Assembly (NCBI GenBank): GCA_903859265.1
Contig: CAIOLZ010000024.1
Span: forward strand, 1-5,890
DNA length: 5,890 bases
Direction of reading: 5' to 3'
Source: an uncultured beta proteobacterium
GTDB taxonomy: Bacteria; Pseudomonadota; Gammaproteobacteria; Burkholderiales; Burkholderiaceae_C
Translations under genes and position numbers: made by a program
Part shown: one piece after another, positions 1-5,890 of the stretch
Layout of the letters: each line of letters starts with the position of its first letter
Numbering within the stretch: the stretch's first letter is position 1
The notes under the pieces: generated by a model
Told to the model about the DNA's origin: nothing
Databases searched by the model: none
Seen by the model: only the letters and a program-made list of their open reading frames with translations

Positions 1-2330
1 AGCCGGGCCATCACTTCAGGCGCAAGGCCCATGCCGGAATCCTGTACCGAAAACTCGACCACCGAAGTGCCTTCAAAAACCTTGGGAACAACACGCAGTT
101 CAACCAGCCGCTGCGAGGTCGGGCGCTGCGCCGCATCAATCGCTTCAGCGGCGTTGCGCAACAAGTTGACCAGCACCTGTTCAATCAGAATGGGATCGAC
201 CTTGAGCGACGGCAACCGGGCCGCGATGTAGTGGTTGAGGCGGACGTTGCGGCGTCGCAGTTCGATATCGGCCAATTCGATGGCCTCGACCACCATCGGG
301 TTGATGTCGGACATCGTGCGGTTGGGTTCACTGCGTTTCACGAATGATCGGATGCGCTGGATGATCTGTCCTGCGCGCTGCGCCTGGCGGGCCGTTTTTT
401 CCAGTGCGCCAAGCAATTCCAGCTCATCGATTTGCTGCGCCTTGATGCGTGACACCATGCCATTGCAGTAGTTGTTGATGGCGGTGAGCGGCTGATTCAA
501 TTCGTGCGCCACGCTGGAAGCCATTTCCCCCATGGTTATCAAGCGGCTGGAATTTTGTGCCCGCTCGGCCTGGGTGGCCGCTTGTTCCTCTGCCAGACGA
601 CGGCTGCTGATGTCGGTGGCAATCACCATTTGCGCCAGCCGGCCGTCAACCCAGCTCAGATACCGAGTGCGAACCTCAAGCCATTTGCCCAGCGCACTGT
701 CGTAAACCTCGCCGCTTTCGGTTTCGCTGTCGGACAGGGCGTCCGTGGGCAGCCCGGCAAACGAGTCAACACTGTCCAAAGATTCATCGCTCGTCGGGTT
801 GGCCGGAACGCCGGCCTGTGCGACCAGGCGCAGGTGGCCGTCCGATAGCGTGCCAAACCACTGCCGGTAAAGCTTGTTGGCAAATAACAATTCGTCGCTG
901 CCCAGGGGAGCCACCGAGATAGACGCATCCAGTGCTTCCAGGACGGCCGTAAAGCGCTGGTGCGATGCGGACAGCTGTTCCCGAACACGATTGGGCTCCG
1001 TAATGTCGGTCATGGACGTCACCCAGCCGGTTTGTTTTCCCATGACGTCGATCAGCGGTGCAACATACAAGCGTGCGTCAAACATGCTGTTGTCGCGCCG
1101 CTTTACCCGCACCTGAAAACCGCCTGGCGTAAGTTTGCCGCGCAACTCGTCCTGCAGGCGCGCCATGAGCAGATCCCGGTCACTTTCAGGCCAATAGGGA
1201 AACGGCGCCGAGCGGCCCACCAGTTCGGCTTCGGTCCAACCGGTCATCTGGCAAAACGCCGGGTTGACGTAGGTGATGCGGCCTTGTAAATCCATGGCAC
1301 GCATGCCGGTGAGCATCGAGTTTTCCATGGCACGGCGAAAGTTGGTCTCGGACACCAGTGCCTGTTGCGTCTTCAAGCGCCGCCGGGTGTGACGCCAGTT
1401 GGCAATCAGCATCCAGGCCGTCATCACGCTGAGGGTACTCACCAGCCAAAACAGGCCTTGCCCCACCAAGCCCTGGGACGCCCTGTAAGCCTGTCCGCGC
1501 ACCACCAATCCGATGCCCAGGGGCGAAATCGGCATGGAATATTCATTGGTATTCATGGCCCATGGCATCAGAGACCGCCGGAACTTTCGGTCGGGAATGG
1601 CGATGCCGGCGAGCAGGTTGGATTTGTTGTCCAGCAGCGAAATTGCATAGCGGGCAGACACTTCCGAGGGAACGCCGTACCGGTACAAGGCGTCGATCGA
1701 CAGGTCAGCCAGCAAGGCGCCTGCGAAGTGGTTGCGCTCGATGATCGGAATATAAATCTGCAACATCGGTGTTTTTTCAGTCGGATCGATGTGGTGCAGA
1801 TAGACCGGCTGGCTGGATTCCCGCGCCTGTGAAAAACTCTCCTCATCGTCTATCAGCGGTTGCACCGACTCGCCGCCCCGCAGTGCGGTTGCCGGCGGCA
1901 TCAGACTGCCACTTCCAGACTTGACGTGACGCCGGTAATCCAGCCATGCGAGGCCGTACATCTCAGGGTATTGGTTGACGATGGCGCTGGCCCGGGCATG
2001 AAATTCTTCAGCGGTGAGCTCGCGATTGGCCACTTCGCGCGCTATGCGCAGCAACAACTCCTGACGTTCGAGCAGACGAAGCCGCAGCTTCTGTTGGGTG
2101 TACTCCACATCGTGCTGAACTGCCTCCTGTTCACGGTCAACTTCTTCCAGCCGTAAATACGCCAGCGCGGCAACGATCGCGGCAAAAAACAGCAGCACTG
2201 CCATCAGCGGAGCAAGCATGGCCAGACGGTCTTGTCGCTGTGGCGTGAGGTGGTACCACCATTTTTTCGCCTTGACCACCGGTGGCAACCCCATCGGGCT
2301 GGGCAGGTTGTTAAGCAGGCTGATTGGCAT
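1..2330 (-). CDS. Membrane-bound PAS-domain sensor histidine kinase (3' end outside window)
   Basis: Translating the minus strand from the ATG at 2330 gives 776 residues with no stop up to the window edge. Order: a cytoplasmic N-terminus of about 37 residues; a membrane segment at about 38-58; an extracytoplasmic region at about 60-290 that begins with a charged helical stretch (62-100); a second membrane segment at about 291-310; a PAS domain at about 330-445 (ITYVNPAFCQMTGW at 352-365, closing PAC-like TSMTDIT); a second, divergent PAS-like domain at about 455-580; then HisKA with SVAHELNQPLTAI, where His609 (bases 504-506) is the expected phosphorylation site. The ATPase domain shows the N box (NLLRNAAEAI, 722-731) and the G1 box DSGMGL (764-769); the F and G2 boxes lie beyond the edge. 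HELNQPL is typical of the FixL/DctB-like kinase group. Such kinases autophosphorylate and pass phosphate to a response regulator, probably encoded just past the left edge. The ligand cannot be read from the sequence. The start is the first ATG after an in-frame TGA two codons upstream, and it has no clear Shine-Dalgarno. The class is very secure; the role is unknown. Confidence 0.95.
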   Translation of the reverse strand, partial: MPISLLNNLPSPMGLPPVVKAKKWWYHLTPQRQDRLAMLAPLMAVLLFFAAIVAALAYLRLEEVDREQEAVQHDVEYTQQKLRLRLLERQELLLRIAREVANRELTAEEFHARASAIVNQYPEMYGLAWLDYRRHVKSGSGSLMPPATALRGGESVQPLIDDEESFSQARESSQPVYLHHIDPTEKTPMLQIYIPIIERNHFAGALLADLSIDALYRYGVPSEVSARYAISLLDNKSNLLAGIAIPDRKFRRSLMPWAMNTNEYSMPISPLGIGLVVRGQAYRASQGLVGQGLFWLVSTLSVMTAWMLIANWRHTRRRLKTQQALVSETNFRRAMENSMLTGMRAMDLQGRITYVNPAFCQMTGWTEAELVGRSAPFPYWPESDRDLLMARLQDELRGKLTPGGFQVRVKRRDNSMFDARLYVAPLIDVMGKQTGWVTSMTDITEPNRVREQLSASHQRFTAVLEALDASISVAPLGSDELLFANKLYRQWFGTLSDGHLRLVAQAGVPANPTSDESLDSVDSFAGLPTDALSDSETESGEVYDSALGKWLEVRTRYLSWVDGRLAQMVIATDISSRRLAEEQAATQAERAQNSSRLITMGEMASSVAHELNQPLTAINNYCNGMVSRIKAQQIDELELLGALEKTARQAQRAGQIIQRIRSFVKRSEPNRTMSDINPMVVEAIELADIELRRRNVRLNHYIAARLPSLKVDPILIEQVLVNLLRNAAEAIDAAQRPTSQRLVELRVVPKVFEGTSVVEFSVQDSGMGLAPEVMAR

Positions 2331-2373
2331 GCGTCAAGTGTAGAAGCACAGGATGCGAAATTTTCCAGAATAA

Positions 2374-2393
2374 TTCATATTATGAAATTCATA
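2374..2393. repeat. Alternating inverted/direct half-site array, candidate operator
   Basis: The sequence reads TTCATA, T, TATGAA, A, TTCATA. The first two hexamers form a perfect inverted repeat with a 1-base spacer (2374-2386), and the last two form another (2381-2393). Equivalently, the 9-mer AATTCATAT occurs twice (2372-2380 and 2386-2394), offset by 14 bases. The array sits midway between the divergent genes and overlaps candidate promoter elements for both. That position suits a binding site for a dimeric regulator, but no protein is identified, and AT-rich DNA can produce short palindromes by chance. Confidence 0.5.
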
Positions 2394-2406
2394 TGCACCT
2401 GTTGAA
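2379..2406 (-). promoter_or_regulatory. Candidate promoter for the histidine kinase gene
   Basis: On the minus strand, TTCAAC (2406 down to 2401, a weak -35) is followed after 16 bases by CATAAT (2384 down to 2379, five of six bases of the -10 consensus). Transcription would start near 2372, about 40 bases before the kinase ATG. The -10 lies inside the half-site array, and the element overlaps the candidate aceE promoter. Weak prediction because the -35 is poor. Confidence 0.25.
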
Positions 2407-2415
2407 ATTTAAAAT
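2388..2415 (+). promoter_or_regulatory. Candidate sigma-70 promoter for aceEF
   Basis: A -35-like TTCATA (2388-2393, four of six consensus bases) is followed after 16 bases by a -10-like TAAAAT (2410-2415, five of six). This would start transcription near 2422 and leave a leader of roughly 57 bases before aceE. An alternative -35, TTGAAA at 2402-2407, is a better hexamer but has only a poor -10 (GAAACT) 17 bases downstream. Prediction by eye only; AT-rich DNA gives many such matches. Confidence 0.35.
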
Positions 2416-2439
2416 AAAGTGTGAGAAACTCGAAATCGC

Positions 2440-2451
2440 GTAATAAATTAC
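2440..2451. repeat. Short palindrome GTAAT-AA-ATTAC in the aceE leader
   Basis: A perfect inverted repeat with 5-base arms and a 2-base centre, about 17 bases upstream of the aceE ribosome binding site. It could be a protein binding site in DNA. It is a poor RNA hairpin because the loop would be only two bases. It differs in sequence from the TTCATA array. Chance occurrence in AT-rich DNA is quite possible. Confidence 0.3.
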
Positions 2452-2467
2452 ATGCACAAAATTAATC

Positions 2468-2473
2468 AGGAGA
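2468..2473 (+). promoter_or_regulatory. Ribosome binding site of aceE
   Basis: AGGAGA lies 5 bases before the ATG at 2479. An overlapping out-of-frame ATG at 2475 is only one base from this site and runs into a TGA after 13 codons, so the Shine-Dalgarno spacing selects the 2479 start. Confidence 0.85.
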
Positions 2474-2478
2474 CATGA

Positions 2479-5178
2479 ATGTCAGCAGTTCCCCGCAGCG
2501 CCGATGGCGCCGTTGATATGGACAGCCAGGAAACCCGCGAATGGATGGATGCACTGTCCGCCGTCATCGAAACTGAGGGGCCTGAGCGCGCGCACTACTT
2601 GCTGGAGCAACTTCTGGAGCACGCGCGTCAAAAGAGCATCGATATGCCGTTTTCGGCCACAACGGCTTATGTGAACACGATTGCGCCCGAAGACGAGGAG
2701 CACTCACCCGGTAACCTGGAGATTGAAGAGCGCCTGCGCGCCTACATGCGCTGGAACGCCATGGCCATGGTGGTCAAGGCCAACCGCCACCATCCTGTTG
2801 ATGGAGGTGACCTGGGCGGCCACATCGGTTCATTTGCATCCTTGGCCAGCCTGTTTGGCGCAGGGTTTAACCACTTCTGGCATGCCGAGAGCGAAAACCA
2901 TGGGGGCGACTGCCTTTATATCCAGGGCCATGTTTCGCCCGGTGTTTACGCCCGGGCCTACCTCGAAGGTCGTCTGACAGAAGAGCAACTGCTCAATTTC
3001 CGCCAGGAGGTGGACGGCAAAGGCCTGTCGAGTTACCCGCACCCCAAATTGATGCCTGAGTTCTGGCAGTTTCCCACCGTTTCTATGGGTCTGGGCCCGT
3101 TGATGGCGATTTACCAGGCACGCTTTTTGAAGTACCTGCATGCCCGCGGCATCGCCAACACCGAAAACCGCAAGGTTTGGGTATTTTGTGGCGATGGCGA
3201 AATGGATGAGGTCGAGTCGCTTGGCGCCATCGGTTTGGCAGCGCGTGAAAAACTTGACAACCTGGTGTTCGTGATTAATTGCAACCTGCAGCGTCTTGAT
3301 GGACCGGTGCGTGGCAACGGGAAAATCATTCAGGAGCTGGAAGGTGAATTCCGTGGTTCAGGCTGGAACGTCATCAAGCTTTTGTGGGGCAGCAACTGGG
3401 ATCCGCTGCTGGCGCGCGACAAAGATGGTGCACTGCGCAAAGTCATGATGGACACGGTGGACGGCGACTACCAGGCCATGAAGGCCAACGATGGCGCATA
3501 CGTCCGCAAGCACTTCTTCGGCAAAGATCCCCGCACCGCGGAGATGGTTTCCAAAATGACAGACGAGGCCATCTTCGAGTTGCGCCGTGGCGGTCACGAT
3601 TCCAAGAAGGTCTATGCAGCGTTCCATGCGGCGGTTAACCACAAGGACCAGCCGACGGTGTTGCTGATCAAAACCGTCAAAGGTTTTGGCATGGGCAAGT
3701 CGGGCGAGGGCAAGAACACCGTCCACCAGACCAAGAAGCTGACCGACGAGGACATTAAAACGTTTCGCGACCGTTTCAATATTCCCATCCCGGACAGCGA
3801 ATTGTCGAACGTGCCGTTTTATAAACCGGCTGACGACACCCCGGAAATGCGCTATCTGCACGAACGCCGCAAGGAGTTGGGCGGCTACCTGCCACACCGG
3901 CGTACCAAGGCCGACGAGAGCTTTACCGTACCGTCTCTGGAGACTTTCAAGGCAGTGATTGAGCCCACGGCGGAGGGGCGCGAAATATCGACCACCCAGG
4001 CTTACGTTCGCTTCCTGACGCAGCTGTTGCGTGACCAGGCATTGGGGCCACGTGTGGTGCCGATTCTGGTGGATGAGGCACGTACCTTCGGTATGGAAGG
4101 GCTGTTTCGTCAAGTTGGTATTTACAACCCGGCGGGCCAGCAATACACGCCGGTCGATAAAGACCAGGTGATGTATTACAAGGAAGACGTCAAGGGACAA
4201 ATCCTGCAGGAAGGCATTAACGAAGCCGGTGGCATGAGCAGCTGGATTGCAGCGGCGACCAGCTATTCCACCAGCAACCGGATCATGGTGCCGTTTTATG
4301 TGTACTACTCCATGTTCGGCTTCCAGCGCGTTGGCGATTTGGCCTGGGCCGCAGGCGACATGCAGGCGCGCGGATTCCTGTTAGGCGGCACATCGGGTCG
4401 CACGACCCTCAATGGCGAAGGCTTGCAACATGAAGACGGCCACAGCCACATCATGGCGGGCACGATCCCGAATTGCATCTCCTATGACCCCACCTTTGCG
4501 CACGAAGTCGGAGTCATCCTGCACCATGGGCTCAAGCGCATGGTGGAAAAGCAGGACAACGTTTTTTACTACCTGACGCTGCTCAACGAGAACTACCCGA
4601 TGCCCGGTCTGACCGCTGGCACAGAAGAGCAAATCATCAAGGGCATGTACCTCTGCAAAGAAGGCGCCAAGCTCACGCCGCGCGTGCAACTGCTTGGCTC
4701 CGGAACGATCCTGCGCGAGAGCATTGCAGCGCAGGAATTGCTGGAAAAAGAATGGGGCATCGCCGCCGATGTGTGGAGTTGCCCGAGTTTTAACGAACTG
4801 ACCCGGGACGGTCAGGATGCGGAGCGCTGGAACCTGTTGCACCCGCTGGACACACCGCGCGTGCCATTCGTATCCCAGCAGTTGGACAAGGCCAAAGGAC
4901 CGGTCGTGGCCTCGACCGATTACATGAAGGCTTATGCCGAGCAAATCCGCCCGTTTATTCCCAAGGGCCGCACCTACAAGGTTCTGGGGACAGACGGCTT
5001 TGGCCGCAGTGACTTCCGCAGCAAATTGCGTGAACACTTTGAAATCAATCGCCACTACATCGTGGTTGCCGCGCTCAAGGCCTTGAGCGAAGAAGGTACC
5101 GTGCCAGCGCCCAAGGTGGCCGAAGCCATCCAGAAATATGGCATCAATACCGAGAAGGTCAATCCTCTTTACGCCTGA
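2479..5178 (+). CDS. aceE: Pyruvate dehydrogenase E1 component, homodimeric type
   Basis: The 899-residue product is slightly longer than E. coli AceE (887) and appears full length and intact. It catalyses the thiamine diphosphate-dependent decarboxylation of pyruvate and reductive acetylation of the E2 lipoyl groups, in the cytoplasmic pyruvate dehydrogenase complex. Visible signatures: HHPVDGGDLGGHIGS (104-118) in the N-terminal active-site region; the ThDP/Mg motif GDGEMDE (238-244) continuing to NCNLQRLDGPV (267-277); the active-site loop histidine H416 in VHQTKK; LQEGINEAG (576-584), which carries the glutamate that activates the cofactor (probably E582); YYSMFGFQRVGDLAWAAGD (609-627); the strongly conserved GTSGRTTLNGEGLQHEDGHS (637-656) with H651 and H655; and the C-terminal LGTDGFGRSD (836-845). 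The start at 2479 is supported by a good ribosome binding site. The N-terminal ~60 residues are the least conserved part and probably include the region that docks on E2. aceF follows after 65 bases on the same strand, so an aceEF operon is expected. Confidence 0.99.
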   Translation: MSAVPRSADGAVDMDSQETREWMDALSAVIETEGPERAHYLLEQLLEHARQKSIDMPFSATTAYVNTIAPEDEEHSPGNLEIEERLRAYMRWNAMAMVVKANRHHPVDGGDLGGHIGSFASLASLFGAGFNHFWHAESENHGGDCLYIQGHVSPGVYARAYLEGRLTEEQLLNFRQEVDGKGLSSYPHPKLMPEFWQFPTVSMGLGPLMAIYQARFLKYLHARGIANTENRKVWVFCGDGEMDEVESLGAIGLAAREKLDNLVFVINCNLQRLDGPVRGNGKIIQELEGEFRGSGWNVIKLLWGSNWDPLLARDKDGALRKVMMDTVDGDYQAMKANDGAYVRKHFFGKDPRTAEMVSKMTDEAIFELRRGGHDSKKVYAAFHAAVNHKDQPTVLLIKTVKGFGMGKSGEGKNTVHQTKKLTDEDIKTFRDRFNIPIPDSELSNVPFYKPADDTPEMRYLHERRKELGGYLPHRRTKADESFTVPSLETFKAVIEPTAEGREISTTQAYVRFLTQLLRDQALGPRVVPILVDEARTFGMEGLFRQVGIYNPAGQQYTPVDKDQVMYYKEDVKGQILQEGINEAGGMSSWIAAATSYSTSNRIMVPFYVYYSMFGFQRVGDLAWAAGDMQARGFLLGGTSGRTTLNGEGLQHEDGHSHIMAGTIPNCISYDPTFAHEVGVILHHGLKRMVEKQDNVFYYLTLLNENYPMPGLTAGTEEQIIKGMYLCKEGAKLTPRVQLLGSGTILRESIAAQELLEKEWGIAADVWSCPSFNELTRDGQDAERWNLLHPLDTPRVPFVSQQLDKAKGPVVASTDYMKAYAEQIRPFIPKGRTYKVLGTDGFGRSDFRSKLREHFEINRHYIVVAALKALSEEGTVPAPKVAEAIQKYGINTEKVNPLYA

Positions 5179-5193
5179 GCGCAAACCGGGATT

Positions 5194-5216
5194 GGCCTTT
5201 GACCAGCACGAAGGTT
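5194..5216 (+). other. Small RNA hairpin between aceE and aceF
   Basis: CCTTTG (5196-5201) pairs with CGAAGG (5209-5214) around a 7-base loop, with one T-G wobble. Two further G-T wobbles (5194/5216 and 5195/5215) can extend it. It is followed only by T-CCC rather than a T-run, so it does not look like an intrinsic terminator. It could be a partial attenuator, a processing or RNA-stabilising element, or chance. Confidence 0.35.
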
Positions 5217-5232
5217 TCCCACTAACGAATAA

Positions 5233-5238
5233 GTGAGA
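5233..5238 (+). promoter_or_regulatory. Probable weak ribosome binding site of aceF
   Basis: GTGAGA lies 5 bases before the ATG at 5244. Complementarity to the 16S rRNA end is limited compared with AGGAGA in front of aceE, but this is the only purine-rich stretch at the right distance. Confidence 0.5.
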
Positions 5239-5243
5239 ACAAC

Positions 5244-5890
5244 ATGGCATTAGTAGAAGTAAAAGTCCCCGATATTGGGGACTTCGATGAAGTCACGGTG
5301 ATTGAGTTGATGGTCAAGCCGGGCGATACCGTCAAGGCCGAGCAAAGCCTGATCACGGTCGAGTCTGATAAAGCGTCCATGGAAATTCCCTCCAGCGCGG
5401 CAGGTGTGGTCAAGGACATCAAGGTCGCTCTGGGCAGCAAGGTTAAAGAGGGTTCAATCGTGTTGGTGCTGGAGGTTGCCGGCGCCACTGCCGCAACCAC
5501 GCCCGTCGCTGCTCCGGCAGCACAAAGCGTGACTGTGCCGGCTTCGGTCGCCGTCGCAGCCAGCTCTGCTGAAGTCGCCCCGGTAGCTGCCAGGGTTGCA
5601 GGGCCGCTGGAAGTTCGGGTACCCGATATTGGCGATTTCAAAGACGTCGCAGTGATTGAGCTTTTGGTCAAAGTAGGCGACAGCGTCAAACTGGAGCAAG
5701 GGCTGATCACCGTGGAGTCCGACAAGGCGTCTATGGAAATTCCTTCCAGTGTCGCGGGCGTGGTCAAGGAACTGAAGGTCAAGCTCGGCGATACCGTCAA
5801 TATTGGCGACCTGGTAGCCATATTGGAAGGCGTGGGTGCAGGGGCTCCGCCTGCCGCGGCGCCGGTTGTTGCCACTGCACCTTCGGTAAC
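5244..5890 (+). CDS. aceF: Pyruvate dehydrogenase E2, dihydrolipoyllysine acetyltransferase (N-terminal part)
   Basis: 215 residues are visible before the right edge. E2 carries acetyl groups on lipoyl-lysine swinging arms and transfers them to CoA, forming the core of the cytoplasmic pyruvate dehydrogenase complex. Two lipoyl domains are present. The first (about residues 4-77) has ESDKASMEIP with lipoyl-lysine K43; the second (about 122-195) has the same ESDKASMEIP with K161. Each begins with VPDIGDF. Between them, residues about 78-120 form a flexible Ala/Pro/Val-rich linker typical of E2 proteins, and a second such linker begins at about 197. The peripheral-subunit-binding domain and the catalytic acetyltransferase domain (HxxxD motif) must lie downstream. 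The paired lipoyl domains and the aceE immediately upstream favour the pyruvate rather than the 2-oxoglutarate complex; E. coli AceF has three lipoyl domains. Lipoylation needs LipA/LipB or LplA encoded elsewhere. The start begins MALVEVKVPDIGD, the usual E2 N-terminus. Confidence 0.97.
   Translation, partial: MALVEVKVPDIGDFDEVTVIELMVKPGDTVKAEQSLITVESDKASMEIPSSAAGVVKDIKVALGSKVKEGSIVLVLEVAGATAATTPVAAPAAQSVTVPASVAVAASSAEVAPVAARVAGPLEVRVPDIGDFKDVAVIELLVKVGDSVKLEQGLITVESDKASMEIPSSVAGVVKELKVKLGDTVNIGDLVAILEGVGAGAPPAAAPVVATAPSV
5253..5474 (+). repeat. First lipoyl-domain copy within aceF
   Basis: This encodes residues about 4-77 of AceF. It is repeated in the same frame 354 bases downstream (5607-5828). 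The copies are close in protein (VPDIGDF, LITVESDKASMEIPSS, AGVVK shared) but differ mainly at third codon positions, as expected for an old internal duplication kept by selection. Confidence 0.85.
5607..5828 (+). repeat. Second lipoyl-domain copy within aceF
   Basis: This encodes residues about 122-195 of AceF, with lipoyl-lysine K161. It is the partner of the copy at 5253-5474. Synonymous differences such as GTCGAGTCTGATAAA versus GTGGAGTCCGACAAG show that recent gene conversion has not homogenised the whole domain. Confidence 0.85.

Larger units (their letters stand above)
2331..2478. promoter_or_regulatory. Divergent AT-rich intergenic regulatory region (kinase / aceE)
   Basis: These 148 bases separate the start codons of two divergently transcribed genes and hold no gene of their own. 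The central 2360-2465 stretch is much richer in A and T than the flanking coding DNA, as expected for promoters. It contains an alternating TTCATA/TATGAA half-site array (2374-2393), candidate promoters in both directions, a second palindrome (2440-2451), and the aceE ribosome binding site. No match to a full FNR site (TTGAT-N4-ATCAA) was seen. Confidence 0.85.
5179..5243 (+). other. aceE-aceF intergenic spacer
   Basis: A 65-base gap with no gene. It holds a small hairpin (5194-5216) and the weak aceF ribosome binding region. I see no convincing promoter, which fits co-transcription of aceF with aceE. Confidence 0.7.

Noticed and set aside
1365..1832. 155-codon plus-strand open frame
   Set aside because: It is antisense to the kinase extracytoplasmic region and second membrane segment. 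The kinase frame is continuous and has clear domains; this one has none.
2402..2419. Possible FNR/Crp-like site around TTGAAATTTAAAATAA
   Set aside because: The right half does not match ATCAA or TCACA, so neither consensus is met; it is better explained as AT-rich promoter DNA.
2475..2516. Out-of-frame ATG overlapping the aceE start, giving a 13-codon leader peptide
   Set aside because: It is one base from the Shine-Dalgarno, too close for efficient use. The peptide has no attenuation-like codon run, and its overlap with the true start appears accidental.
3358..4200. 280-codon open frame on the minus strand inside aceE
   Set aside because: It lies wholly antisense to the conserved aceE sequence, shows no recognisable domain, and is explained by codon bias in a GC-rich gene leaving the opposite strand open.
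4381..5250. 289-codon minus-strand open frame over the end of aceE and the start of aceF
   Set aside because: It is antisense to aceE and to the aceF start. The product has no known motifs and looks like a shadow frame.
5222..5875. 217-codon minus-strand open frame in aceF, Ser/Thr/Ala-rich
   Set aside because: Its repeat-like composition is the mirror of the duplicated lipoyl domains on the other strand; aceF itself is clearly coding.

Overview
The window reads as ordinary chromosomal DNA of a beta-proteobacterium. The protein style (a 899-residue homodimeric-type AceE, an AceF with two N-terminal lipoyl domains, and a PAS histidine kinase next to them) suggests Burkholderiales, perhaps Comamonadaceae such as Rhodoferax or Polaromonas. 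That placement is from memory of the families and was not tested by a search. The coding DNA looks moderately GC-rich, and the single long intergenic region is clearly AT-rich.

Layout: (1) 1-2330, minus strand: a membrane-bound sensor histidine kinase, cut by the left edge inside its ATPase domain. Its reading frame stays open from the left edge to the start codon. (2) 2331-2478: a 148-bp divergent regulatory region with candidate promoters for both directions and a compact array of three alternating TTCATA/TATGAA half-sites. (3) 2479-5178, plus strand: complete aceE, the E1 component of pyruvate dehydrogenase. (4) 5179-5243: a short gap with a small hairpin. (5) 5244 to the right edge, plus strand: aceF, the E2 dihydrolipoyl acetyltransferase. 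Both lipoyl domains are visible, but the E1/E3-binding and catalytic domains lie outside the window.

aceE and aceF make up the first two steps of the pyruvate dehydrogenase complex: E1 decarboxylates pyruvate on thiamine diphosphate and passes the acetyl group to the lipoyl arms of E2, which makes acetyl-CoA. They are almost certainly co-transcribed. No pdhR-type repressor gene lies in the window. The gene sharing the aceEF upstream region is instead the histidine kinase, so the main open question is whether this two-component system senses a signal linked to pyruvate or redox state and controls the divergent aceEF promoter. That link is inferred from position only.

I found no RNA genes, CRISPR arrays, insertion sequences or clear intrinsic terminators, and no strong evidence for a previously undescribed system. 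The points most worth checking are the half-site array between the divergent genes and the kinase-pdh linkage.
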